From Malaya genurostris (Eukaryota > Arthropoda > Insecta > Diptera > Culicidae): a DNA stretch of 64,000 bases. Numbering within the stretch: the stretch's first letter is position 1; every line of letters begins with the position of its first letter. Both the position numbers and the translations under genes were made by a program. Of the stretch, positions 46,094 through 58,524 are shown in pieces. The stretch covers positions 212,346,880 through 212,410,879 of the forward strand of contig NC_080571.1 in the NCBI RefSeq assembly GCF_030247185.1, written 5' to 3'. The notes beneath the pieces are model-generated. The model searched no databases, was not told where the DNA came from, and saw only the letters and a program-made list of their open reading frames with translations.

Positions 46094-47760
46094 CCTTTCT
46101 CATTAAGAAAGGCTATGCAATCACTGTAAAAATCCGTGTCATATACCGTCCGAATCATTTCATCGAGATCACAAAAATACTGGGTGACTGGTGCAAAATA
46201 TATGAAGTTATGCGCACTCACGTTTCCCGACGATCGCTGAACCGTCTTTTACAAACTACGTTCATTTAAATGAAAATCTCATAGAAAATTTTAGAATTTT
46301 GCCAGTTGGTTTTTTTTAACTACCGGTTGCGGAGATAAGAGCAAAAATTTTATTTTCGAGTGTACACTCTGATGTTTTTCACGCGTTTCTGAAGCTACGC
46401 GGGTTTTTATGAGAATTTCCGAAGTTACGCGTTTTTACACGAATTTCCGAAGTAACACGGTTTTTTAACGAGGTACGTATCACCCGCACAAAAAGAGATA
46501 TCAGTCTGTTTTATAAGTTTCAGACCATGAAAACAACGGATTCTTCAAAGCCGGTTATCAAAATCTAGCTTGATAACTTAGAGATCTTGTTTATTAATGA
46601 CTAGATCTTGTTTATTAATGACTGAGCAATCAAAACCACGGGAAATAGTGATTGAAAGCTCCAAAGAAGACAGAATTTCACCAACTTATATTAAAACAAA
46701 AATATCTCATGAGTTCAGAGAATACTATAAAATTTTATTCGGATCAAACTTTCGGCTCCGGAATTATAAGATGAGATAAAATTTCCAACCGTCGTTTAAG
46801 TCATGCTGAGAAAAATGTACAAATTCTACAAAACAGTGCTAAAAATTGTTCCAATATTCTTGATAGTGGATGGCCAAACGTAACGATTTCACTTGTAATA
46901 CCGGTCCCAGGTTTTAGATTCCGAAAATACCGGAAACAGTGGTAACTTCAATTTCTCAGGGATAGTTCAACCGAACAAACTATGGGTCAAATAAATGCTC
47001 CTATGGTCTCATAGGTTGGTGTAGAATTTCATTGGGTTCCCATTTCCGGTTACATAATTATAGGGTGAAAAGTGTTGAAAATATTAAACTGTCATTTAAA
47101 GTGTCAGCGCACAAAACATAAGAACTCTGAAACTATGTTAAAAATTGTTTCTATATGAATGTCTAATTATTTGATGGCCAAACAAACCGACGACCAGAAC
47201 TTTGGCTATACCCGTCTCCTTTTTTGTTCCCTGAGTACAGGAAATGGTTATCGAAAACTCTATAAAATGGAACTCACTTCAATTTTTTTTGTTTTAATTA
47301 TAGAGGCTTTAACATTAGTGTCATTCACCTCTTCGGGCCAGAAAAACTTTCTGACCCTATGTGCGGGGTTGGGAATCGAACCCAGGCCGGCTGCGTGAAA
47401 GGCATCGACTTACCCATCACACTACACCCGTCCCCTAACACTTCAATTTATCAGGGATAGTGAAATCGGTTCTCGCAAACTTAGATTCAAATGAAATGGT
47501 TTATGGTCCCATAGGCTGCTATGATATTTTAGACGGATCCGACTTCCGGTTCAAGAGTTATGGGACGAAGATTACTAAAAATCCAAAGCCTTAATTTAAA
47601 ATGAAAATCGTTAAAAATCTTCAAAATCTTTAAAACTGATCCAACATGCAGGTATTGTCAATTTAGGACCATGACCTGCGCTTGACGGTTCCAACACCGG
47701 AAACAGTAGTCAAAACTGTTGGAGATGGAATTTCTGGTCGATTATCGATTAATGCGTTAT
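46094..47760 (+). repeat. Diverged composite repeat with SINE insert
   Basis: Head ACCTTTCTCATTAAGAAAGG, then several decayed units (TTTCGGCTCCGGAATTATAA at about 46750; CATTTCCGGTTACATAATTA at about 47040; GATCCGACTTCCGGTTC at about 47535). A SINE interrupts it at 47286-47438. Confidence 0.6.
47286..47438 (-). mobile_element. Full-length tRNA-Glu-like SINE with 11-bp target duplication
   Basis: The minus strand starts near GGGACGGGTGTAGTGTGAT and carries an anticodon loop CTTTCAC (UUC, glutamate position) and B box GGTTCGATTCC. The body contains ATAGGGTCAGAAAGTTTTTC and AATGACACTAATGTTAAAGC, with an A-rich tail. CACTTCAATTT flanks both sides (47275-47285 and 47439-47449), the mark of LINE-mediated insertion. 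Truncated relatives are at 27497-27588 and 58525-58640. Confidence 0.88.
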
Positions 47761-48334
47761 TCCAATCATCATTCACTCACGATAGTGGACGATATTAACC
47801 ATTTTCGCCGGGTTTAACAAATTCATAGTAAATTTTTATTTGCTGATCCCACCATGCCACTTGTCGTTATCCATGATTTTTTACGCTTCTGATTCTCACA
47901 ATATATCAATTTTTCATCGTCAGTCGCAATTTGATGCAAAAAACTCTCGTTGCATAAAAAGACCATTTCGCTCTAAGTTTTTCGCATCTCCGTCAGTTGC
48001 TCGTTCAGTTTATGTGGAACCCGTTTACCAACCTTTTGAATTTTCCCCATGACTCTCAAGTGGTAGTCGAAAATGGCTTTCCGAATAACATTTAACTGCT
48101 TCGTCATCATTTGTCGTGTTTGTGTATCATTTTCGTTCAACAACGATTGTAGTTCGTTATCTTCAAACTTTTTGGGTCGGTTTTCGCGTTTTTTTTTGTG
48201 TTAAACTGAGCATTATATGTAGTACCACCGCGCATCAAACGCGAGGCAAATATTTCCATCGATATTCTGCTTAATCATTAACATTTTCAAACATCAAATA
48301 ATTTCAATTATATAGATCCAATAAAACAATATCA

Positions 48335-48836
48335 ATTTTACAGGTGATATAATTCTACAAACTACTTAGCTTTTGAAATTTCGCAATATTCCACTGGTAC
48401 AGAAATTTACAGGCTGCGAATGTAATTTGCAATCGGCCACCAAGTGCCGCTGTATGGATGTATGGATTTATAAAGTATTCATCAAGTTTCTGTGATTCAG
48501 TCGATTGACTGACTTGCTTTGTGCAGTGCAGTAAAACTTCATTCAATTCAATTGAAACCGAATGTCGAATACACTGACGATCACTCTACTGCAGTGAACT
48601 TCACACTCTAACACCCAATCTTCGCTGCCATGCCGAATGTGCTAATGTTTCTCGGTTCAAGTTGTGCCGCTACAATAGAAATTTTGTTTTTTATTTCATA
48701 CGATTTCAACTCAAGTAAATTCCAAATCACACAATTTGACATGTTGTTGAATGTAAATTTGTGTGAAATACGACACTTCATTTATGTGCATCTTAACAGA
48801 TGTAAAATCACAAGATTTTTTCGAACTGTGAATCCA
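48335..48836 (+). mobile_element. tRNA-core MITE, partial copy
   Basis: Homologous in order to 63039-63491: TTTACAGGTGA, AATTTACAGGCTGCGAATGT, A box TGATTCAGTCGATTG (48493), B box CGGTTCAAGTTG (48655), TTGTGTGAAATACGAC, then TTTATGTGCATC and AGATGTAAAATCACA. About 130 bp extra sequence separates the A and B boxes (48515-48640). The outer inverted ends and TA flanks are not clear. Confidence 0.65.
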
Positions 48837-48949
48837 AAAAAACGGATTACGAAATCTACCTCCATTGCAATAAACTAATCCATTTTCTTCCTTTGAAATA
48901 TGCTGATCTTCAGCTATTTACAGGAAATGTTCCGGTTTAATTTGTATTT

Positions 48950-49000
48950 TTATTTCGGTTATGTCAGTGACATTGCTCATCCGCCTTATTTTCACTTCCA
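48950..49000 (-). repeat. Short GGTAATGTC-family piece
   Basis: The minus strand reads AAGGCGGATGAGCAATGTCA, CTGACATAACCG. Related to 15780-15930 and 17392-17512. Confidence 0.4.
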
Positions 49001-51002
49001 AAAAATACATTTACTATCTTATTGTACAGAACACTATTTTATTCGAGGCAACTATTCTTTATTGTAACCTCGACAGAAGACGGTATATGACTGTGTCTAA
49101 GTAGAATCGAAAAAGAACAATACAATGACGTTGAAATTAAAATAAAAATTAAAATAAAAATACTATTTTGTGCATCTTACACAAGTTTGTGATGATTTTT
49201 ACTCAAATTCGGGTTGACATTTTCAACTATTAGAGTGTGCCAAGACGGAAACTTTAATACGAAAATAAGACTCTTTCAAACAAGAACGACAACAAATAGC
49301 TGTGAGTAAAGTGAGCACGCATCATGAGAGCGCGTGTTTATTTTCTTTTACCTCTAGCACTGAATCACACCAAAGTGCTCGAGCAGAAATTCTCTCTGGT
49401 TTATGCTTTGCGTAGAAGAAGCGTGGGGCACGAAACAGCAGCGAAATAAAACCATTTATCGTTGAATTTTCGTGTTTCCTTGAAAGTTTTTCATAGCAAG
49501 GCCATATTTACTCTCTATTAATTGAAGTTCACAGAAGTGTTCGCTCACCATCACGCGCCATTGATCACTTGGGTGTATTTACGCGAGAGCACAGCGATTC
49601 ATGCGAAGAGAACGTGGTCCTCTAGCACCAGCTTCTTTCAACACAAGCACACACTCAAAGTCTGTCTAATGAACACTGAGAAGAAGTTCGCTTTCCTTTT
49701 TGTGTGGAGCCCACCGAATGCATCCACAGTGTAGCAATGAAACTTACACACTGGTGTATCACTCTAGTGAAGTGCCATCACTGTTGTCAAAAAATACAGA
49801 CGTTTTTGCGTATGAGTAGATAAAGAAAAATTCTATATCGAACTTATTTTCACTAGATCCTTTTCTAGCTAAGTTTAGAACCATTGTGAAACTATAAAAC
49901 CTTTCGTGGAAAATTAGTTGATATACATATTAGTTGTAATCTCAACACAATTATGATAATTCTGTATTCTAATGACAAGTAAATTTTCCATAATATGGAA
50001 TCAACATCAGATAAAATATATGAGTATATGTGAACATTGAAACGACAAGAAGTCTAACTATGATTGAGCCAACTAAACCAGAATGCCATCTGTATTAACT
50101 CTTCTCGTGTCATGCAATAGATAATAGAATACTATTCATATTGCCCCCACCTTGAATAATGGTCAAACCTCGAAGCTCTGCTTACACCCTTAGTCCACCA
50201 ATATAGCAATTGTACATGTGTGCGCCTCTTTTCGAGGCCAAATTTTATATATATACACATACACAAAGGTAAGCCAGTCGGTGTCAAAGAGAAAGAGAGA
50301 GATAGAGATAGTGGGCTAGCTACTGTCGTAGCTTTGGAAGACATAAAATCGATTGCTTGCCGTGAAAATCCTTCCTCATCATTTACCGATGTGATGCATC
50401 CTATTTCAGAAATGGTTCGGTATCCCCTTCTATAAGGGAAGGAAAGTTTCTCTTTTATTCGCTTCCGCTACAACTTTGCGGCCTGTGAAGGACACACATA
50501 AAACTGCGGAAGCCAGTCTGATGAACACCTATACATATTGAACCGTGCGGGGATATGATATGTACAGTAAGACTGGTTCTGTGCGCTAGATGGAGTCAAG
50601 TGGTAAACAGGTGAAACTAGCCGAAACGTTCCTTATTCCAGGGCTTCGGAAAACCGCACTTCCTTTTGTGAAAGGATAAAATTGTTATACGGAAACGTGT
50701 GGCCTTCGCTGCTAGTATGCCATCCATAGGCATATGGCAGGATCTGTACATCGTTGCACAAAATCCTTGGAAACAGGAAGTCCCGTTCAAATAATACTGT
50801 ACGTAATTTCTTCGATAAAAGCTGGATATTCAAGAACAATAATATCGTTCTAATAGGATAATAGTGTTTGGTTTGGTTTGCTGTGGCTCGCAACAGCAAT
50901 ATATAATTTATTGTATTTGTATGACACTGGAACATTCCTTGTTTACCCAAAAACGATTGAACCGCATGAAAAACGATACTTCATATTAATCCTTATACTT
51001 AC
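49001..51002. other. Intron of the alpha-2/delta gene, upstream end
   Basis: No gene or strong repeat recognised. Slightly GC-richer patches at 49290-49480 and 50280-50640 show no domain. Confidence 0.45.
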
Positions 51003-51084
51003 ACTTCTAATGTCGTTGACTTTGGTGAATTGACGACCGAATTCCCAGAGATCCACTCCAAACCGAATAGCCCAGTTCCGGACT
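51003..51084 (-). CDS. Calcium channel alpha-2/delta subunit, upstream exon
   Basis: An 82-base minus-strand exon. The acceptor is TTTACTTTACAG (cag at 51085-51087) and the donor is GTAAGT (50997-51002). The first base completes a codon from the previous exon; 27 codons follow, reading VRNWAIRFGVDLWEFGRQFT and KVNDIRS. A tryptophan-led amphipathic segment of this form opens the mature alpha-2/delta protein just after the signal peptide. It ends in phase 0, joining KVNDIRS to KYKDYDV of the exon at 31897-32007. A second AG two bases downstream is an alternative acceptor and would change the entry phase. The upstream signal-peptide exon was not identified. Confidence 0.8.
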
Positions 51085-52034
51085 CTGTAAAGTAAACGAA
51101 ATTCATTATTAAGGAGTGTTAAATGTACTACAGTAATGCATATAACTAAGCTAAGTTGAGCTGTCTGGGCATTTACTGTGATAGCCAGGTATGATATAGG
51201 AGGACAAGACAAGCTCAGCATTTGTCTTGGAACTGTTAGGATTAGAGTAGCTACCGAGCATATAGTTTCATTGTGAAACAAACCGAGAATCTCTAAACCA
51301 GTGCCATAGTTTTTCATTTATTCGCGAAAAATCAAACATACATTCTAATAAGCTAATTATTGTTTTATTTTATCATTATCGTAGCACCTCAGCTACTCAG
51401 GTCTAATTGGGCTTCAATTAAAATAACTCCATATTTATCTCTCAGTAACCGGCTGTCTAGAGATTGAGGAAAAAATTATAGGTTTAAGAACTAACATTTC
51501 GTTAGAAATTTACCAATGCATTTCAGGTATTGTTAATCAAACCTCTATTATGAATATATTGTTATTTCCATTTTTGAAGATTATTTCTATGAAACAATTT
51601 TTATTGATATCGCGTTTCTAGTTAAGATTTGGGATTCGGTTGATTTTAAATTGATTGATACTGTCCTGAGAATTAAAACGTCATCGTAATTCGGTATTTT
51701 GATAAAAAAAAAATTATAGATTTTATTTATTTTAAGATCGGTAGATTTTCAAATAACAATTTCGTATTATCTACTAAGATAAATACTGATCCTTTCCTGG
51801 CCTCACTAACACCACCTCTTCCTGTGACACTTGTGGTCAGTACTAGCAACAAGTGTTGAACTAACATTCCTTCTCTTCCTACAATGACCTACACGGGCGT
51901 GGCCATCTACGTTACTGATCATCTCATGTTCTAAGTCATTTTAGGTGGCATGTTGAGCAAAATTCTTCCAAGTATCATGCATTTGGTTCAAGATGCAATT
52001 TCAACTGGTTTCAATCACGGGAAACTCACTGCCG
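51085..52034. other. Non-coding stretch upstream of exon
   Basis: AT-rich, no gene or repeat recognised. Confidence 0.45.
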
Positions 52035-52165
52035 GTAAACTGAGCTGAGCTACCCCATGATATACGATTCTACTGTCACTAAGAATTTGTCCAGGTCGGT
52101 TCTCGAACATACGACAACTGACTTGTAAGACCAGCGCTCTATGGATTGAACCACCAACCAGCCGC
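52035..52165 (-). mobile_element. tRNA-Val-like SINE, 3'-truncated
   Basis: The minus strand carries the same head as 16756-16968: loop CTTACAA at the anticodon, a degenerate B box and a short piece of body (CTTAGTGACAGTAG). The rest is missing. Confidence 0.7.
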
Positions 52166-52244
52166 ATTCTCTTAGCTTAACGTTACTCTCGAAAATAAAT
52201 TTTTTACACGTTAGCACCATTTTCGAAGACGTTTTCAATTTGTA

Positions 52245-53823
52245 AACAGTTATGTCAAGTTAACAAAGATTTAAATGTGGCAACCCTGCACGCTATACAG
52301 AACACGATGTGTGCTAGGCGGTGGTGTTTCCTTCTCCCGTATAAGCACTTACCGATGCGTACCGGTTTTGCATCATTTTATATGACAGTTTTGACACTCA
52401 TCGCCCTATAATTTCGAACCTATTAGAACAACACTTTAATTTGAATCATGATTTGGAAAAATCGGTTCAACCGTTGCTGAGAAATCGAAGTGAGTTCCGT
52501 TTTTGGAGCTTTTCTTCACTATTACTGGTGCTTTCGGTAGCGGAAATATATAGTCTCAAAGTAGAATTATATATCGCCTAACTAACAAGTTCTGCCAACT
52601 AGATGAATTTACCAGTAAGTTTTGTGCAATAAATTCTTTTGCACCTCGTTACGTCATCACTTGTGAAAAAATACTCATGAAAAAAAAAATTTCCACTTAT
52701 CGCGCTGTAATACCGGAATCAGAAGTCGGATCTGGATTCAACACTTTTTGAAGAATTTCAAGACCTTTTATTTGCATCTAAGTTTGTGAAAATCGGTTAA
52801 GAAATTTCCGACAAAATTGAATGCGCATTTTCTCATAGATTTGCACATGTTACCTTGTAATTCTGGAACCGGAAACCGGATGAAGATAAAATTCAATAGC
52901 AAGCTATGGAATCATAATACCTTTCGTTTGAATCAGAGTTTGCGAAAATCGGTTTAGTCATCTCTGAGAAAATTGAGTGACATTATTTGTAACATACACA
53001 CATACATACATACATAAACACACACAGACAGACATTTTGTGATCTCGACGAACTGAGTCGAATGGTATATGACACTCGGCTCTCCGGGCCTCGGTTGTAA
53101 AGTCGGTTTCCACAGCGATTGCATAGCCTTTCTATATGAGAAAGGCAAAAATGAAAAAAAATGGCTCTCACTTTTCTCAGAGATAGCTAAACCGATTTTC
53201 ACAAACTCAGATGCACAAAAAAAAATGAAAAAATAGTCACACACGTTTCTCAGAGATGGCAGACCCGATTTTCACAAACTTAGATTCAAATGAAAGGTCT
53301 TATAGCCACAAATAAAAGGTTTTAAAATTGTTTAAAAAGTCTCTGACGTCCGGTTCCGGTATTACAGTGCGATTAGTGAAAATTTACAATCTCATGAGTA
53401 TTTTTTCACAAGCGATGGCGAAACGAGGTGCACATTTTTTTAAAACTTACTGCTATATTCATCCAGTTGGTAGATCTTGTTAGTTAGTGAATATATAACA
53501 CTACTTTGGAACTACTAGTCTCCGGTTTCCGCTTCCAAAAGCACCGATAATAATGAAGAAAAGCTCAAAAAACCGAACTCACTTCGATTTCTCAGTAACG
53601 CCAGTTTTCACGAATCATAATTCAAATTAAAGCTCTCATTGGCTTTAAATATACTGTGCAATCCCATCCTTATCCGACTTCCGGTTTCGAAATTATAGGG
53701 CAATGAGTGTCAAAACATTCAAATTCAAAATGACGATGCAAAACTAGTACGCGATGTGCGACTTTTCTCCGTTAGCAGCGTGCTTTGTTCAATTTCGTAT
53801 AGCGTGCAGGGTTGCCACATTTA
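52245..53823. mobile_element. TIR element with GTGGCAACCCTGCACGCTATA ends
   Basis: Left TTTAAATGTGGCAACCCTGC with ACGCTATAC (52270-52298) is inverted perfectly at 53795-53823. Inside the ends, GATGCGTACCGGTTTTG-like sequence and units with CCGACTTCCGGTTTCG face each other. The middle holds a composite-repeat tail with CATACACACATACATACA and TATATGAGAAAGGC. The 5.5-kb fragment shares one end plus the outer AACTTGACATAACTG, so the true left border may be near 52245. Confidence 0.65.
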
Positions 53824-53924
53824 AAGCTGTATTTTTCAGGTGTAAAATATGTAAATTTGTAAATCTGCCATCCAATTTGTGCTTATTTGTTAGTATTATC
53901 ACAAAATTATGATAACGATGCCTT

Positions 53925-54290
53925 TCTCATATGGAAAGTTTATACAATCACTTGAAAAATTGACTAGTGGAAATTGGCCCGCAGGCTGTTCTATATCATT
54001 CGACACAGTTCATCGAGCTGAGCAATATATGTGGCTGTGTATGTGTATGTATGTGAGTATGTGTCAAACAATGTCACTCATAAAATAAAAAATCTCGTAG
54101 TCCCATAAGTTGCTATCGAATTTCACACCGTCATTTAGAGCGACGAAGGGTAAATTTTTTCTAGATTTGGCTTAAAACTGATTCAATTTGTAACCTATAT
54201 AAGTTACTTACTAAACGAACCGACTTCGGCTATACTGGTTCCAAGCTCCCGGTTCCAGAAGTACCGGAACACGATTTTTCTAGGTGTGTA
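53925..54290 (+). repeat. Composite repeat fragment
   Basis: Head GATGCCTTTCTCATATGGAA, GGCCCGCAGGC, CATCGAGCTGAGCAATAT, TG-rich stretch, then GACTTCGGCTATACTGGTTC and GGTTCCAGAAGTACCGGAA. Confidence 0.7.
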
Positions 54291-54646
54291 ATTTATGCAT
54301 TACACCTAACGCATATTTCTAACATGTTATTAAGTGCTGAAACATGTAAATTTACACGTCTACTCGAAATGCTGGGTTTGTTAGACACACATTTAAATCA
54401 TTCTTGTAAAATTCGGTCATTTTACGAATTACGTCCTCTTGAATAGAGTCATATGCGGAATTGCGTCGCAAGTAAACTTAATAATTTATTGCATTTTACA
54501 TATGTAAGAGTACGTTAAATAGGTATGTGTTAGATCCAGTGTTGGTGATTGCCGAAAATTTGACAGAAGCTGCTATATTGCTATCTATATTGTATACAAC
54601 ATTTTCAATCCGGTAGAAGATGCTACAATAACTCGAGTCTCTCAAT

Positions 54647-55183
54647 CAGAGATGCCAGATATTTTCATAGAAAATCTGTATTAGGTGGAATGGAAAATCT
54701 GTATATATCTGTATTCACCAAAAAACCGAATTTTGTATAATGAAAATAAAGTGCGGTATTGTTATTCCAATATTTCTTGGTTTTATAGTGAGAAATTCAA
54801 TAATACACGACGAAATTAAATGTTGGCAAATTTACATCAACAATCAGAATCAACAAAACGCAATTTCGATTTCATATACTTTTATAATATTGTCTTGGTA
54901 AGTTGATGTGGGATCTAAGCGCTCAACTTCAAATACCAACACCATTTTAAGATTTACAGATCAGTTTGTGATTTGCCCATTGATTACGAAATTTTTTTCT
55001 CGTTTCGAGCTACCGAAAAGAGCTCAGACGGAAAAAAATATGTTCTTTGCAATTTTTTGTGAAATCTGTATAAATCTGTATTAAGTTTAGGAAATCTGTA
55101 TAAAATCTGTATTCTGTATGAAATCTGTATGCGCATGTTAAAATCTGTATAATAAAGATAAATCTGTATAAATGGCATCTCTG
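54647..55183. mobile_element. hAT-like MITE
   Basis: The 537-bp element has ends CAGAGATGCCA / TGGCATCTCTG, flanked by an exact 8-bp duplication CTCTCAAT (54639-54646 and 55184-55191). CAG-starting short TIRs plus 8-bp duplications are the hAT signature. AAATCTGTAT motifs are iterated near both ends, as in hAT transposase-binding regions. No transposase frame. Confidence 0.9.
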
Positions 55184-55191
55184 CTCTCAAT

Positions 55192-56209
55192 GCATGAACC
55201 GCGAGAAAATTTTTCTACATTTCTTCACTTCACTTCATACTCTGAGTATTTCACAGACCTTAAAAAAATTTACAGTCAGATAAGGATCGTGTTGTGTGGA
55301 ATTTCCCAAGAGAGAATCGCAAGTTGACAATTATCGCAGAAAATCGAATCGATGATTCAACTTGATGATTCTCATACTAGGTTGCAACATTTCAAAACCC
55401 TTGTGTGGAGCATTCACAGACATTTTCAAAGACACAACTTATACAAAGGTTATATGCACTAGTTAGAATAAGCGGTAATAGTAAAATGATTCTATCGCAA
55501 TTATCAAACTGCCTGTATAGAATCGGATCGCAAAACGAGAATAAGCGACCGTTTGTTGCTTCAGAGAGGATCCCCACCCCCAGGATGCTAACCTTTGATT
55601 CTCAGAAATGTCATCGAGAGAAATTCGCTCTCGCGCTGGTGTCTATTCTATGTTAAATGAGCCATGCCGGGTTTTTGTTATTGCGATGATATCCGTCTCT
55701 CTTTGATGGCACTGATTCAATCGTGTGAAGAGTTGCTGGTGAGCGTTCTTTGATACGATAGAAGCCATCTTAATTTACAAGATGTAAAAATGTGAATTTA
55801 AACATCAAAGCAGACAGAAGTTTTCAATAAAAACAATACATTTCATGTGTAATTTGAATTTTTTTTAAGACTGCATTCAACAACAAAATTGTTTTTGCTT
55901 ATTTATAAGCAAACGATATATTTACAACAATTAGGGCTGTGGCTTGCTTCGATGAACTTTCAGTTTCATTAAATTTTCTTGGTAATTTTTGGTATGTTCA
56001 AGAAGACCGTTCTAGCGCTACTCTCAACAAATCGCATACTAGTTTGTTCCACTAAGTGTCTTCGCTGTACCGTATTCACTCGGACAAATTGCATTCGCAA
56101 CATCGATTAATCAGCTGTACACGTGAAGGAGATAGGAGCTCGAAGATTTTCAATCTATATTAAAGCGCTTGACATATTTCTCGACTTCCGTTGAAACTCT
56201 TAACTAGTG
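55192..56209. other. Non-coding stretch
   Basis: No gene or repeat family recognised. An 83-codon plus frame at 55405-55656 is unassigned. Confidence 0.4.
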
Positions 56210-56365
56210 AGCATGTCTTCTCGTGTTGGTGCGATGAAAATTCAAAAATTTCGCAATTTGTTTTTTATTTGGGTAGTATGTACAGTGAAAAGAGAGTTCA
56301 TTGGAGTAATTGAAGAAAATTGTCTTGCAATATAGCCTAGTAACTGTGCCACCAACCGACGTCAA
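56210..56365 (+). repeat. Dispersed repeat, copy 2
   Basis: CAGTGAAAAGAGAGTTCATT, GCAATATAGCCTAGTAACTG and TGCCACCAACCGACGTCA match 1430-1512 in order and spacing. Confidence 0.55.
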
Positions 56366-56399
56366 AAGTGATTCTAAATTGACAAAAATGACTTTTTCA

Positions 56400-57000
56400 T
56401 AGCCGTAAAGTACAGAATAAGTTCCGCCTGAACTTTCTATCCAAGCAATCAGAAGGTCCACAATTACTCAAAACCTTTACTTTTTTGCTGCTTGTTGCTC
56501 CTGCTTAAGAAAACACGTGGTAATTTTTGACAGTTCGAAAAACAGAACAAGTTCCGCGCGAACTTTCTCGCTGCATATAAGCGAAACAATGTATTCTAGA
56601 ACTTGCTTAGAATTTAGTTCGGTTGCGTCATGGGAACTTTCAAGTGAGGATAATTACTTAAAAAATGGGTTGCTTTGAATGCCATTCATGAATTTCGTAG
56701 ACTGCTTGAGCCAAATCAGTCCCTTTTATCCGCAAACTTTCGGTTAGTTAGGTAGCTGCTAAAGAAATCACGTGCCTTTTATGATAATTTGAAAATACAG
56801 AACAACTTCTGCGTGAACTTTCACGCTGCATAAAAGCTGAATAATGTATTCTAGAAGCTCCTCCAAATACGTACGGTTGCGTCACGTGTACTTCCAAGTG
56901 AAGATAATAACTTTAAAAATGGTCGCTTAAAATGCTAATCATGATCTTCGTAAGCTGCCTAAACGAAATCATTGGTTAGTTGGGTAGTCACTATTGTGAG
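56400..57000 (+). repeat. 256-bp tandem repeat
   Basis: ACAGAACAAGTTCCGCGCGA (56543) recurs as ACAGAACAACTTCTGCGTGA (56799), each followed by ACTTTC.CGCTGCATA.AAGC and AATGTATTCTAGAA. A partial first unit lies at 56412. GTTCCGCGCGAAC is palindromic. Confidence 0.75.
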
Positions 57001-57069
57001 AAAGTGAAAAGACACAATTTGAAAAATCTTTCAAATATTTCATGCGAATACATTAATAGCAAATCAAAT

Positions 57070-57690
57070 CACCTTAGGCATCAATAATGCCCTGATACCT
57101 TGGACGAAACTTTGTGCGTTTTATTCGTTCTTTTTCAAACAAAAGATTTGAGAAAATTGATGGAATCTTAATTGGAATCGATAGAACGATCAATATAATT
57201 TGATGTTTGAAGATGATTTCACGCAAATGTTGGCCGCGGCTCCGTTTTAGATGGCGCAAGGTAAAATTTTGGCGCGCTCTCTCTCCAACATGTCGGCCGG
57301 TATTTCACGAATAATGCCACCAGTCCATAATCCACAGAAAACAGTAACTTTTCTGGGATACATTCGTAGCTCTTGCAATGCTGCTGGCTGGTCTTCACTT
57401 TAGATGCGACAATTTTGCTGGTTGACGTATCCATTCAACCAGAAATAGCTTTGGCGCTGGACTGGACACAATTTTTTGATAAAAAAGTGGATCTTCCTCC
57501 AACTTTGCCAACACCTATTCATGATTAAATGAAAGACCAGACGACGATTCATGATGATATATAGACCAAACTGAACAAGCATGGCATTGATACAAGAGGC
57601 GATTCCCGCATGATCTGTCAAAAACAGTGTTGCCAAAAAGATACCAGCAAAAAAATTACCCTTTATAAGCTTGGTGAATTGCTTTAAACT
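57070..57690 (-). pseudogene. Internally deleted mariner-like transposase (copy 2)
   Basis: The minus strand repeats the architecture of 24985-25450: leader with TTTTTTTGCTGGTATCTTT and GGCAACACTG, MNRCWQSWRKIHFFI, then YFWLNGYVNQQNCRIWSEDQ in pieces, RKVTVFCGLWTGGIIREIPA, and C-terminal RGQHLREIIFKHQI. The regions of the second and third catalytic aspartates are absent at the same place. The leader contains an extra duplicated stretch with a second ATGAATCG start-like sequence. The far 3' end (57080-57140) is longer than in copy 1. Confidence 0.8.
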
Positions 57691-57711
57691 ATCAGGTTCG
57701 AATCTTCATTT

Positions 57712-57756
57712 GAATACAGATGTCTCCAATAGCGCCTATTGGAGACATCTGTATTC
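57712..57756. repeat. Perfect 45-bp hairpin
   Basis: Arms of 21 bp (starting GAATACAGATGTCTCCAATA) are perfectly inverted around a CGC loop at 57733-57735. Confidence 0.95.
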
Positions 57757-58524
57757 ACGTTCCAAGTTATATTTAGGATGTTTTTGAACATGTTTTTCAC
57801 CAAACATCAAACTAACTGCGTTCAAGTTTCTACGAACTACAATTTGGAAATTTACCGACATTTTTCACGCACTTGTTTACAAACTTGGAATGCGTGCACA
57901 AAATAAAATGGACAGTGAAGCCGATTTTGAAAAAATGCAGAAATCGAATTGAAAACATTTGATAGTTGATTCGTTTTGACAGAACAATCAGAAAAAAATT
58001 CATGCCATTCTACATTACCGATCACAAAAAATCATGACTACGCTTTTTTAAACCGACTTAAACATAAGTTGTTTATTAATTCAGTTTTTGAGCTTGATCC
58101 TCAGTAAGTTATGTAATTATGTGAAACTTGGTTACATCTAAGCTTTTGAGCGTCACTGAAAGCAACTACAGACTTTTGGCCTGTCACGTACCCAGAAGTC
58201 GGGGCCCAAGGGGCCCTGGTCCCTGCCGAAATCAGAAACAGAAACAGATATATTATGGGGCTGTTGATCCTGTAGATTACACCGTGAGATAGAGGTTTTG
58301 AGAGTTACGTGATGGTCAAAACTCCACTGCCGATTAAGTATGCAGGCTGTACGAAACAGAACAGAGTCAAAACTACATAAAATGGAAGATGAAACCGGGG
58401 TAAAATGAATGACAATAATAATAATACATAATATACATAAGATAGTAATTTAACTATTGAAGATATATACGTTACGAAAGTTTTTGAGGCCTATCTGAGT
58501 CAATGCCTGAGTAAAGGTACTATG

